DNA from: Gammaproteobacteria bacterium
GTDB taxonomy: Bacteria > Pseudomonadota > Gammaproteobacteria > Pseudomonadales > Azotimanducaceae
NCBI GenBank assembly: GCA_026706425.1
Contig: JAPOYW010000438.1
Coordinates: 1-17,567 of the forward strand
Direction: 5' to 3'
DNA length: 17,567 bases
Positions 8,506 to 16,192 of the stretch are shown here, in pieces. Each line of letters opens with the position of its first letter. Within the stretch, counting starts at the first letter, position 1. The translations under genes and the position numbers were made by a program. Under the pieces are notes generated by a model. The model was not told the origin of the DNA, did no database searches, and was given only the letters and a program-made list of their open reading frames with translations.

Positions 8506-8526
8506 GGGCGACGCTTGTCGTCGCCC
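8506..8526. repeat. Perfect palindromic hairpin between atpG and atpD (REP-like)
   Basis: GGGCGACG (8506-8513), a 5-base loop CTTGT, and CGTCGCCC (8519-8526) form a perfect 8-bp stem starting on the base after the atpG stop codon. There is no T-run, so it is not a classical intrinsic terminator. From memory, the sequence resembles short palindromic repeats dispersed in many genomes whose chance translation reads GATLVVA; this frame here reads VGATLVVAR. It may stabilise upstream mRNA or modulate the atpG/atpD ratio. Confidence 0.6.
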
Positions 8527-8559
8527 GCGAGTCATCGAAAAGGTTGAGGAACACAACGC

Positions 8560-9940
8560 ATGGCAAACGGACGCATCGTCCAGATCATCGGCGCGGTCAT
8601 CGACGTCGAGTTCGAGCGGGAAGAGGTCCCCAAGGTCTACGACGCCCTGATCGTCACCGAGACGGGCTTGACCTTGGAAGTCCAGCAGCAGTTGGGCGAC
8701 GGCATCGTCCGTTGCATCGCCCTGGGCTCGTCGGAGGGCCGGTCCCGCGGCCACCAACACGGGCGAGCCGATCTCGATTCCCGTCGGCGAGGAGACCTTG
8801 GGACGGATCATGGATGTGCTCGGCCATCCGGTCGACGAGAAGGGTCCGATCAACTCCCGGGAGAATCTTCCCATCCACCGCAAGCCGCCGACCTACGAGG
8901 ACCAGAAGGGCGGCAACGAACTCTTGGAAACCGGGGTCAAGGTGATCGACCTCATGTGTCCCTTCGCCCGGGGCGGCAAGGTTGGGTTGTTCGGCGGTGC
9001 CGGGGTCGGCAAGACCGTGACCATGTTGGAATTGATCCGGAACATCGCCATCGAGCACTCGGGGCTATCCGTTTTCGCCGGCGTCGGCGAACGCACCCGG
9101 GAGGGCAACGACTTCTACTACGAGATGCAGGACGCCGGCGTCCTGGACAAGATCTCGCTGGTGTTCGGGCAGATGAACGAGCCGCCTGGCAACCGGCTGC
9201 GCGTCGGTCTTTCGGGCCTCACCCTCGCCGAGCAGTTCCGCGACGAGGGTCGTGACGTGCTACTTTTCATCGACAATATCTACCGATATACCCTCGCCGG
9301 TACTGAATGCTCGGCCCTTTTGGGTCGGATGCCGTCGGCGGTGGGTTACCAGCCGACGCTTGCCGCCGAGATGGGCGCCCTGCAGGAACGTATTACCACC
9401 ACGAAGACCGGCTCGATCACGTCCGTTCAGGCAATCTTCGTCCCCGCAGACGACTACACCGACCCGTCGCCCGCGACGACCTTCGCGCACCTCGACTCGT
9501 CGGTGACGTTGAGCCGCGCCATCACGGACCTCGGCATCTACCCGGCGGTGGATCCCTTGGCGTCGTCCAGCCGCCAGCTTGACCCGAATGTCGTCGGCCA
9601 GGAGCACTACGATGTCGCCCGCGGCGCCCAGGAAGTCCTGCAGCGCTACCAGGAACTCAAGGACATCATTGCCATTCTCGGCATGGACGAACTCTCCGAA
9701 GAGGACAAGGCGCTGGTCTACCGAGCCCGCAAGATGCAGCAGTTCTTCTCGCAAGCGATGTTCGTCGCCGAGCAGTTCACGGGCCAGCCCGGCGACTACG
9801 TGACGCGGGAGGACACGGTGCGCAGCTTCAAGGCGATCCTCGATGGCGAGTGCGACGATATGCCTGAGCAGGCGTTCTACATGGTGGGCACCATCGAGGA
9901 CGCCCGCAAGAAAGCCGAAACCTTGGCCGAAGCGGCCTAG
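8560..9940 (+). CDS. atpD: ATP synthase F1 subunit beta, with an apparent internal frameshift
   Basis: This encodes the catalytic beta subunit, but in two frames. Bases 8560-8739 give MANGRIVQIIGAVIDVEF through LGDGIVRCIALGSSEG. The rest (about 8750-9940) continues one frame over as ATNTGEPISIPVGEETLGR and runs to the stop. About 18 bases are expected between these two parts but only 10 are present, so roughly 8 bases seem lost. Otherwise the reconstructed length is about 462, like E. coli (460). The P-loop GGAGVGKT is at 8993-9016, then GERTREGNDFYYEM, MNEPPGNRLRVGL, LFIDNIYRYTLAGTE and AILGMDELSEEDK. The start has TTGAGGAA upstream. Beta is normally essential and everything else in the operon is intact, so a sequencing/assembly error is likely, though a true mutation is possible. 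Confidence 0.9.
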
Positions 9941-9959
9941 GCGACGGGGGAGACCAACC

Positions 9960-10382
9960 ATGGCCGCGACCATGCAATGCGACATCGTGAGCGCCGAGGA
10001 GGAGATCTTCTCGGGCCGGATCGCCTCGCTCTCGGTCACCGGCACCATCGGCGAACTGGGCATCCTGCCCGGCCACGCTCCGCTCTTGACCGGCATCCGT
10101 CCCGGACCGGTCAAGCTCCGCGACGAGAACGGCGAAGAACAGGTGTTCTATGCCTCCGGCGGCTTCCTGGAGATTCAGCCCGGCGTCGTCACCGTACTAG
10201 CCGACACCGCGCTTCGTGCGGGTGATATCGACGAAGCCGCCGCGCTCGAGGCGCAGCAGCAAGCAGAGCGGGCGCTGTCCGAATCGGCGGCGGAAATGGA
10301 CTACGGCATGGCCCAGGCCGCCCTAGCGGCGGCGACCGCCCAGCAGCGGACGCTGGAGGAGTTGCGCAAGATCCGACGGTGA
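9960..10382 (+). CDS. atpC: ATP synthase F1 subunit epsilon
   Basis: This 140-residue subunit binds gamma and the c-ring and can inhibit ATP hydrolysis. The N-terminal beta sandwich (about 1-86) has QCDIVSAEEEIFSG, GTIGELGILPGHAPLLTGIRPG and FYASGGFLEIQPGVVTVLAD, all family signatures. The C-terminal helical hairpin includes ALEAQQQAERAL and AALAAATAQQRTLEELRKIRR. ATG 9960 is chosen because GGGGGAG precedes it at good spacing and the N-terminus fits; the open frame extends upstream to about 9843 inside atpD without family similarity. It ends 27 bases before the next gene, with no terminator visible between them. Confidence 0.97.
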   Translation: MAATMQCDIVSAEEEIFSGRIASLSVTGTIGELGILPGHAPLLTGIRPGPVKLRDENGEEQVFYASGGFLEIQPGVVTVLADTALRAGDIDEAAALEAQQQAERALSESAAEMDYGMAQAALAAATAQQRTLEELRKIRR

Positions 10383-10409
10383 TCACTCGGGAGGGCAAAT
10401 CTAAGTACC

Positions 10410-12404
10410 ATGGCGACGACGAAACGAAATACCCACGAACTCATGCAGCTCTTTCGTCAAGCGGCGGAAGAGCGCGGCATGTTCACTATCAATGGCAGTT
10501 ATCAGGAAAACTACGAACAGGGGGTGTACGGCTGCTTGATAGCAAAGCCGAGCAGACGGGTTCAGCGCTCTTTGGGCATAGATAGGGAAGTGCTGGCTGT
10601 TGTGTCCACCTTTCGTGACCAACAGACCCGAACCATAACGTTTGTTCAAAACGAAATCGAAGAGTCCTTGGGTCGCTACGAGAGCTCGCTAGCCATCGTC
10701 ATTCATAATGACCCACAGGGAAACGAGAAGCTGAAAAACTGGGGTAAGGAAAAGGGAATCTCCATCTTGCCTATTCGAACAGCTCAACTTGGGAGTGGAG
10801 GCGAGAAGATCGACCTGCTCCGAACGCTGTGTTTTGAACTCTATTCTTATGATCCATTTGATGTGACTGGACCGGTATCCGACGATCAACACTTTTTTGG
10901 ACGCCGGGAAGAGGCCATTGACCTCGCTCGGAAACTCCAGGGCGGTCAGATTCGATCATGCTTGGGGATTCGCAAAGTTGGCAAAACATCGATCATCAAT
11001 CGTGTGTTGCACGAGATACGGCGAAGCCATGAGTGCATCTGCATTATGATTGACTGCTCGGGTGATGACATCTGGTCGATGTCGGCGGCCCAGCTGCTTT
11101 CCTCGATGGCACGTACTCTGGACTATGCGATTCGGGCGGATAGCTACGCGACTGTCTTGCCGACGATGGACAAGATGGATATCACGACCGCTCGGAACAG
11201 TCTTGAGAAGGGAATAATCGATTGCAAAAGGCCAGTCTTGTTTGTATTCGATGAGGTCGACTACATCACACCTGGCAGTCCGACGGAGAAGAAATGGCGG
11301 ACTGAGTTTAACGTATTTTGGAGAAATCTGAGGAGGGTGTTTCAGGAGTGCGATCGTAGAGAAGGGGTGGTGTCAATTCTCGTTAGTGGTGTTTCGTCAT
11401 ATTGGTTTACAGTTGAGTCAATAGCAGGAATCGAAAACGCTGCGCTCTCATTCATCCCCGAGGAATACCTCAATCCCATGCCGTTGGGGGCAACAACGGC
11501 GATGTTGCGAAGGTTGGGGAACATTGCCGGCTTGGCTTTTGACTCAGACGCCTTGGAGGCGATTGCTACATCTTCAGGCAACATGCCTTACTGGGCTAGG
11601 AAGTGTTGTTCGTATATCCATCGTCAGGTGCCAGTGTCGGACAGGCCGCAGAGCCTAAACAAGGAGCGTGTGACTCCACTGATAGACGATTTCATCGCCA
11701 AAGAAGGCGTAGCTATATCGGAAGTTGCGTTGAGCCATCTGTTCCGTGTTCATCCTCTTCTGCGGGACGCAGTCTTGCGGTGCTACGAGGGCAATGGTGC
11801 ATTGGTAACGGACGTATTGAAGAGCGTTCTCGTTCAGTACGGAATACTCACTGAGAAAGGAGAAATCTCCGGTTCAATGGTTCAAAGGGCACTGGCTTCC
11901 CTTGAACTCGGTACTTCAATTGACGCAAGTCGCAAGAAGAAGAGCGAGGAGGGCGAATCCGAAAGGGCATTGGGACCAGGCGAATGGAAGGAGTGGGCGG
12001 AAGAGATCGCGACGATTGGAAAGCGTCGCAATATCGTGGAGAGACAATTGCGCTCAATTGTAGTGAATTTTGTCCGTATGGACTCACTTTCGAAGCCGGG
12101 AGGGCTTGAGAAGATAAAACGGCGAATTCTTCGCGTTGTTCCGTCGAACGAGCGACAGGGGTTCGAGCACGTGTCGGCCCAGGACACTGTGTCGAGGTTT
12201 ACTTGGCAACAACTCACGAAGCTTGTCGAGCGTGAATGGAGGCTCTTTGAACGGATATTCGGCAACAAGAAGGACTTCACATCGCATTGCGAGATAGTCA
12301 ACGATCGGGTTGACGCTCATGCGAAGAGCGCCGACCACGCCGACATCGCTCTTTACCGGCGCTCGCTCGGCTGGCTCGAGGAGAGATTGGCGAGGATAGA
12401 GTAG
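10410..12404 (+). CDS. P-loop (STAND/AAA-like) ATPase with unidentified N-terminal domain and HEPN-like C-terminus
   Basis: This 664-residue protein is not a housekeeping gene. Residues 1-150 form an alpha/beta domain I cannot name (DREVLAVVSTFRD, SSLAIVIHNDPQGN, KGISILPI). FFGRREE (162-168) introduces the ATPase, as in STAND/AAA families. Walker A is GIRKVGKTS (186-194) and Walker B VLFVFDEVD (276-284, Asp281/Glu282). ILVSGVSSYWFT and MPYWARKCCSYIH follow. A winged-helix-like region lies around 435-500. A charged linker leads to a helical C-terminus (about 510-664) containing NDRVDAHAK, with Arg633 and His637 spaced like an RNase HEPN motif (Rx3H instead of the usual Rx4-6H). By eye it is clearly more AT-rich than atpA-atpC, suggesting transfer. 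GGGAGGG upstream is a ribosome-binding site at long spacing. A defence role is inferred from architecture and neighbours only. Confidence 0.75.
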   Translation: MATTKRNTHELMQLFRQAAEERGMFTINGSYQENYEQGVYGCLIAKPSRRVQRSLGIDREVLAVVSTFRDQQTRTITFVQNEIEESLGRYESSLAIVIHNDPQGNEKLKNWGKEKGISILPIRTAQLGSGGEKIDLLRTLCFELYSYDPFDVTGPVSDDQHFFGRREEAIDLARKLQGGQIRSCLGIRKVGKTSIINRVLHEIRRSHECICIMIDCSGDDIWSMSAAQLLSSMARTLDYAIRADSYATVLPTMDKMDITTARNSLEKGIIDCKRPVLFVFDEVDYITPGSPTEKKWRTEFNVFWRNLRRVFQECDRREGVVSILVSGVSSYWFTVESIAGIENAALSFIPEEYLNPMPLGATTAMLRRLGNIAGLAFDSDALEAIATSSGNMPYWARKCCSYIHRQVPVSDRPQSLNKERVTPLIDDFIAKEGVAISEVALSHLFRVHPLLRDAVLRCYEGNGALVTDVLKSVLVQYGILTEKGEISGSMVQRALASLELGTSIDASRKKKSEEGESERALGPGEWKEWAEEIATIGKRRNIVERQLRSIVVNFVRMDSLSKPGGLEKIKRRILRVVPSNERQGFEHVSAQDTVSRFTWQQLTKLVEREWRLFERIFGNKKDFTSHCEIVNDRVDAHAKSADHADIALYRRSLGWLEERLARIE

Positions 12405-13075
12405 ACGCGTTGTGCCAGTCGTTCGTAGCGCATCGGGTACCGGCACCTCGACATCACGTTGGCGTTGTGCGAGGTCCTTTCGGAGCTATGAGCGGTGAAC
12501 TCGAAGACTCCTAGAGTACCTTGCTCCTCAGCATGAACGGCGGAGCACGTACACGCAGCTCTATCCAGATCGAGCCCTTGAGCCACTCTTCGACGTGTCC
12601 AAGGTCGGCAAGCGTCTCGGTGAAAATCCCTCCTACGACGTCGGGTGAAGTCGCCAACGGTCTCGGTGCTCGGATTCCCTTGCGAGCTGCAGCAGCTTTT
12701 CTGCTACGAAATGAGGACTTCGAAGCGAACGTAACAGACGCCGCCTTGATTGCACGATTCACGATTCACGACGGCGTTTAACCCATCGGATGAAGATGTG
12801 GAGGCCCTCATTGAGGACGACCTGCATTTTGTTGTGAGCTTTTCGAACGCTCGGCCCTTGAGTGGCTGGCAGATCCAACCAAGCTCGACCGATCAGTTCA
12901 GGTCAGTCGGAGAATCGAATTGTCCGCTCCCTCTGGCGGCTTCAGGATGAACAGCGTCCACCGCCTGCTCGCAGCATCGGCCCGGTCCAACTACCTGTCT
13001 TCTGTGCCCATGGCGTTCCGCCGCTCAATCGTCGGCTACACGATTCAGGCTCCGGAACCTTGATTGACATCGCTT
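12405..13075. other. Stretch with no recognisable gene
   Basis: Between the ATPase gene and the integrase fragment only short overlapping frames occur on both strands, for example around 12511-12781. None has a family motif, convincing ribosome-binding site or neighbour relation. A 7-base unit CACGATT is tandemly repeated about 2.7 times at 12753-12771. No terminator with a T-run was found behind the ATPase gene. The stretch may be decayed island DNA, possibly once carrying the catalytic part of the integrase, but I could not find the integrase R-HxxR-Y residues in it. Confidence 0.5.
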
Positions 13076-13300
13076 TCCTCGAACCGCGATGCCGGCCACG
13101 TTTTGCCGGTCGCCGCTAGGATCCAGCCGGTGGTCGGCGGCGATCGCGAACTTCGTCACTTCCGAAATGCGTTGCCGGACCCGCTGGGCGGTCTCGCGCT
13201 TCTTGCTCCAGGTCGTTCGCAACTCACGTAGCACTTCGCCGCTGCCGATCTCGTCCGCACGCATGAATCTCGCCACTTGAACCAAAGGATCAATCCAGCC
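13076..13300 (-). pseudogene. Fragment of a tyrosine recombinase/phage-type integrase (core-binding domain only)
   Basis: On the minus strand, a frame open from 13480 to 13025 contains GSGEVLRELRTTWSKKRETA directly followed by QRVRQRISEVTKFAIAADHR. This matches the SAM-like core-binding domain of P4-type island integrases, where the motif is roughly DVLxVLxPIW-xKxETAxRVRxRIexVlxWA. The N-terminal arm-binding domain and the catalytic Arg-His-Arg-Tyr domain are both missing or unrecognisable. The minus-strand downstream side (below 13076) is noncoding. It is therefore a dead remnant marking past insertion of a mobile island. No tRNA or attachment site was seen nearby. The exact edges of the fragment are approximate. 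Confidence 0.65.
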
Positions 13301-13423
13301 AGCCGTGCGCCGCACTCGCCAGCGACGTTCCTCGATGCCATCATGGGCACCGTTTGCAGCCGTCCAACACCGATGTGTTACATCGCTCCCGCCCGGGATT
13401 TGACTCCGACCGGCCAATGACTC

Positions 13424-14320
13424 GTGACGCCACCTGAAAGAGTCGCTCAACGTACCTGGGATTGGCTTGCCCAGGGCCACGCCTTGGGCGCACGCCTGGG
13501 TGAGGAAACGCTCACCGACCTGTTGCTGCTAGACATGCTCCCCCACCAGCACTCCCGCGCCTTCCACCTCTATCCACCCACCAAGGCGGAGGAGGCACAA
13601 TGCGGTGCCGATCTCCTGCTTTCCATCCGCTACGCCACCGGCAGATGGGCACGCTTCGCCATCCAAGCCAAGAAGCTGTACCCGGAGGATGTCTACCGCA
13701 CCCTGAACGCGGGCAAGAGGTGCCTCCGCCAGTTGAGGCGACTCGAACAATTCGCGCGCATTTTCCACGCTCTGCCGCTCTATATTCTCTACAACCACGC
13801 CAGCCCCGCGCACCGCGCGCCGATTTACTGGCACTGTCCCCTCCCGTTTCAGCCTGACCAACTCGGCTGCACCCTCTTGCCCAGCAGACGCATTCACCAA
13901 GCGGTCCATCGGCCCCAACGGACGTTTGACCGCCTCAGCAAAATGCCCGAGGCCATACCGTGGCGTTGCATCTTCCACTGCCCGGTGTCAGAGCAGCTAA
14001 TCCATCATTTGGGGAGCGGACCACTCGCCCAGATCGACGACGACCTGTACGCGGACCTCGAGCAGCCGGCGCCGTACGACTGGGCGTTCGAACCGATCGA
14101 GGGGGGCTGGCCCGAGTGGGCTTTCGAACTCGGGCCAGAGGAAATGACTCCGGCCGCGGTCGATCAGTTTCGCCGCGAGATCGCACGGAGCTTCCGCTCC
14201 GCACCCGACCGCGAGATGGAAGACGATCCACCGACCACCGTCCCAACGGTCGCTGCCATATACCTCCCGCGCGTCTTCTTCGCCGATCAAACAGCGGCGA
14301 GGGAACCCGCAGACAACTGA
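13424..14320 (+). CDS. Probable PD-(D/E)xK nuclease-like protein (DUF6615-like)
   Basis: This intact 298-residue gene starts with GTG at 13424. The N-terminus has LGEETLTDLLLLDML (residues 25-39), then AEEAQCGADLLLSI (55-68) and WARFAIQAKKLYPEDVY (75-91). Acidic residues (Glu57, Asp63) followed by a strand and the Q-x-K motif (Gln81, Lys83) is the arrangement of a PD-(D/E)xK nuclease core with Gln in place of Glu. The pattern GEET-TD-LLL with a GAD...QAK core recalls, from memory, the DUF6615 family. The C-terminal two thirds (YILYNH, WRCIFHCPVSEQLIHHL and an acidic tail) is not recognised. No partner methylase adjoins it. A restriction or defence role is inferred from fold and surroundings. 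No clear ribosome-binding site or promoter is visible. Confidence 0.65.
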   Translation: MTPPERVAQRTWDWLAQGHALGARLGEETLTDLLLLDMLPHQHSRAFHLYPPTKAEEAQCGADLLLSIRYATGRWARFAIQAKKLYPEDVYRTLNAGKRCLRQLRRLEQFARIFHALPLYILYNHASPAHRAPIYWHCPLPFQPDQLGCTLLPSRRIHQAVHRPQRTFDRLSKMPEAIPWRCIFHCPVSEQLIHHLGSGPLAQIDDDLYADLEQPAPYDWAFEPIEGGWPEWAFELGPEEMTPAAVDQFRREIARSFRSAPDREMEDDPPTTVPTVAAIYLPRVFFADQTAAREPADN

Positions 14321-14521
14321 TCACGCGCAATCCGCGCCCGCTCCGTCATTGACCATGGCCGGTCGCCACCTCGAAACTACGTTTGACAGCCATCCCGAGG
14401 ACTCGCACCTGCGCCGGATTCAGCCGCCTCTAAGGGCCGCCGATTACTTCCAGTGACCGCATGCCGGTCTTCAGTCTATTCGAATCGCCCCATCGACGGA
14501 GTTCAGATCGCAGCTATCCGC

Positions 14522-15080
14522 ATGTCCGACTCCCCGCTTCCCGAGCAAGTCTCCGTACCCACCGGCAATGGTCCCCATCTGATCCCAATCAAAGCAGGGT
14601 CTACGGTCACGTTATGCGGAGCCAACGGCAGCGGCAAGACCTGGTTGGCAGTACCTCTCCAGGACCAGCTCGGACTGATCGCCCACCGCCTATCGGCCCA
14701 TCGTGCCCTTTCTCTAAACCCTCGCGTGCTGAAGATCTCCGAACCGGACGCGCTCGCCAATCTTCGCACTGGCACCACCCGCAGCCTGCAACATGGGATC
14801 AGGTCAGCTTTCGGCGTGACTCCCGTTGGGGAAACGAGGACGCGACCGTCGTCCTGCTCAACGACTCCGACTTCTCCTCCAGCTATTCGCCGACCAAGCC
14901 AACACCGGACTCGATAGCCACCGACGCCTCTGCGCCGGCGAGTGCGGCACCGCAGAGCAATCCGAGGAGGCTGGATGCATGATCGACCCGGTCGACACTT
15001 GGTCTCGCCATTGATGGCGGGCTGATTTGCACGCTGCCAATCGGAGCGTCGCTTGGCGAGATGCCGCCTGCCGACCTTTT
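14522..15080 (+). pseudogene. Frameshifted 5' remnant of an AAA-type (ABC-like P-loop) ATPase
   Basis: Coding similarity hops between frames. From ATG 14522: MSDSPLPEQVSVPTG, then IKAGSTVTLCGANGSGKTWL with a good Walker A (GANGSGKT), HRLSAHRALSLNP and ISEPDALANLRTGTT. By about 14820 it resumes one frame away as SRWGNEDATVVLLNDSDF. After about 14876 it moves to the third frame as LLQLFADQANTGLDSHRRL. A single lost C near 14876 would restore DFLLQLFADQ. A possible last piece (LGLAIDGGLICTLPIGASLG, 14998-15057) is back in another frame. Walker B, the signature motif and the whole C-terminus are absent. Intact relatives, as I recall, can carry a C-terminal DUF4435 domain. This is a degraded defence-type ATPase; the right edge is approximate. 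Confidence 0.65.
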
Positions 15081-15125
15081 CGGACGCTATGGTCGGTGCG
15101 TACCGGACGGGCAAACGATTGAAGA

Positions 15126-15145
15126 CACCTCGCAGCACCTCGCAG
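15126..15145. repeat. Perfect 10-bp tandem duplication
   Basis: CACCTCGCAG occurs twice in a row (15126-15135 and 15136-15145). A 10-base duplication changes frame, so in this decayed region it may be one of the slippage events that destroyed a former gene. Confidence 0.6.
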
Positions 15146-15188
15146 CGAACCCGGACAAGGCAGAGATGGTGGGCCGGATCCTAGTGCG

Positions 15189-15521
15189 ATGCTCGGACGA
15201 AAGCCGCAGCGCAAAGGAGTCACTGAGACCTTCTCGGACGCCCTTGCCCGCGTCACGGTGTCGGTCGCCCGTGCCGACTTCGAGAGCCACGACGAAGCCA
15301 AACGGCGCTACGCCCACACGGCGAAAGGCGACCTAACGGTTGGTGAGCTGACGGTCCCCGGGGCTACATTGATGCCGGACGGTCACGAGGGCATGGACAA
15401 GGCCGAGGTCGAGTTCCACGTCACCGAATCGGAAACCACCAGCCGGCGCCGCGAAGCCAGCGGCGCGGCAAGGGCGATGTCAAGGACGACCTATTGGGTA
15501 CGGGTGCCAACGTGGGTCTAA
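15189..15521 (+). CDS. Hypothetical protein, doubtful
   Basis: This 110-codon open frame is preceded by other open frames without stops for about 130 bases (15061-15336). Its middle, ETFSDALARVTVSVARADFE followed by GDLTVGELTVPGATLMPDGH and AEVEFHVTESE, looks more protein-like than its surroundings. It has alternating hydrophobic beta-type segments slightly reminiscent of DUF2589-type proteins. The end (ASGAARAMSRTTYWVRVPTWV) looks like out-of-frame translation. No ribosome-binding site, no motif and no partner support it. It may be the middle of a decayed gene. Low confidence. Confidence 0.25.
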   Translation: MLGRKPQRKGVTETFSDALARVTVSVARADFESHDEAKRRYAHTAKGDLTVGELTVPGATLMPDGHEGMDKAEVEFHVTESETTSRRREASGAARAMSRTTYWVRVPTWV

Positions 15522-16113
15522 CCGGGAGGCTGGTCGTCGGATACGGACCGCCACCAGCAAGGATCTTCTCGGTGTCATCCGCTGCAAAAGCGAATTCACT
15601 AGACAACCCGGACGGTTTGCGCCTCTTAGGGGACTACGCCTTGGAGATGCAGCTTGCGACACTGGAGATTCGCGGCGTGAACACGAACCGGACTCGCAGC
15701 GCACGGCACCGAGGCGCGAACAACAGGACGACAGTTAGGCGCTGACTGCGACATAAACGTCCCAATATTCACCTTCGCCAAGGTTCGCGCAATCTACGGC
15801 CCCGGCAGCGCTTCCCCAGCGGCGGACGATTCTTCGCCGCCTTTGTGCAAGCGCCCCTGCTAGGCGATGTCCATGGCGTCAACATCCTGCATAGGATGCA
15901 TCCCGCCCAACGCAGGACTACCGCCTACCTTCCGGTCTTCCGGTTCCGGAGGCAGTCACAGCGCTTAGGCGCGCCGCATGCAAGATCCTTCGCGGATAAA
16001 CCCGGGAAGTCGCTTCAACTGCCGTAGGGGTTGCGACATACAAGTGAGCGCGTCGTGGATCGCGCGATGTCCGTTCGGGACAAACGCCAAGCCCATTCCG
16101 GACAGGCCCCGCT
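15522..16113. other. Stretch with no recognisable gene
   Basis: About 590 bases with only short open frames on either strand (for instance 15494-15745, 15845-16027 and 15978-16166 on +), none with a motif or good start signal. A small inverted repeat ATCCT-GCAT-AGGAT around 15885-15900 is weak. I see no RNA gene, repeat array or insertion-sequence ends here. It is probably decayed island DNA. Confidence 0.5.
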
Positions 16114-16141
16114 TTGACTTCCGTGCACGTGACAGCATAAT
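16114..16141 (+). promoter_or_regulatory. Sigma70-type promoter of the ribbon-helix-helix gene
   Basis: TTGACT (16114-16119, 5 of 6) and CATAAT (16136-16141, 5 of 6) are separated by 16 bases. The spacer contains overlapping palindromes GTGCAC and CACGTG at about 16124-16131, a plausible operator for an autoregulating ribbon-helix-helix protein. Transcription would begin about 45 bases before the GTG start at 16193. Confidence 0.6.
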
Positions 16142-16192
16142 TTTCTGGCGCGTGTCCGTTCCATAGGCACGCTGGCCGGAGGAAACGCCGCC

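Noticed and set aside
8740..8750. Programmed +1 frameshift as the explanation for atpD
   Set aside because: No slippery heptamer or stop codon at the site, and the net loss of about 8 bases would leave the loop short even after recoding.
8560..9255. Separate 231-codon protein in the first atpD frame
   Set aside because: After residue 60 it is out-of-frame translation of atpD; the two frames together make one beta subunit.
9843..9959. Upstream extension of atpC into atpD
   Set aside because: The residues lack epsilon-subunit similarity and a good ribosome-binding site precedes the ATG at 9960.
12511..12781. Overlapping open frames on both strands in the gap after the ATPase gene
   Set aside because: No motif, start signal or neighbour relation; each is equally likely to be chance in GC-rich DNA.
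13064..13092. TTGACA as a promoter -35 element before the nuclease-like gene
   Set aside because: No AT-rich -10 element lies 16-18 bases downstream and the gene starts 330 bases away.
14383..14411. TTGACA upstream of the ATPase remnant
   Set aside because: The -10 position reads CACCTG, so there is no credible promoter.
15885..15905. Inverted repeat ATCCT-GCAT-AGGAT as a terminator or operator
   Set aside because: Only a 5-bp stem, no T-run and no gene beside it; chance is sufficient.
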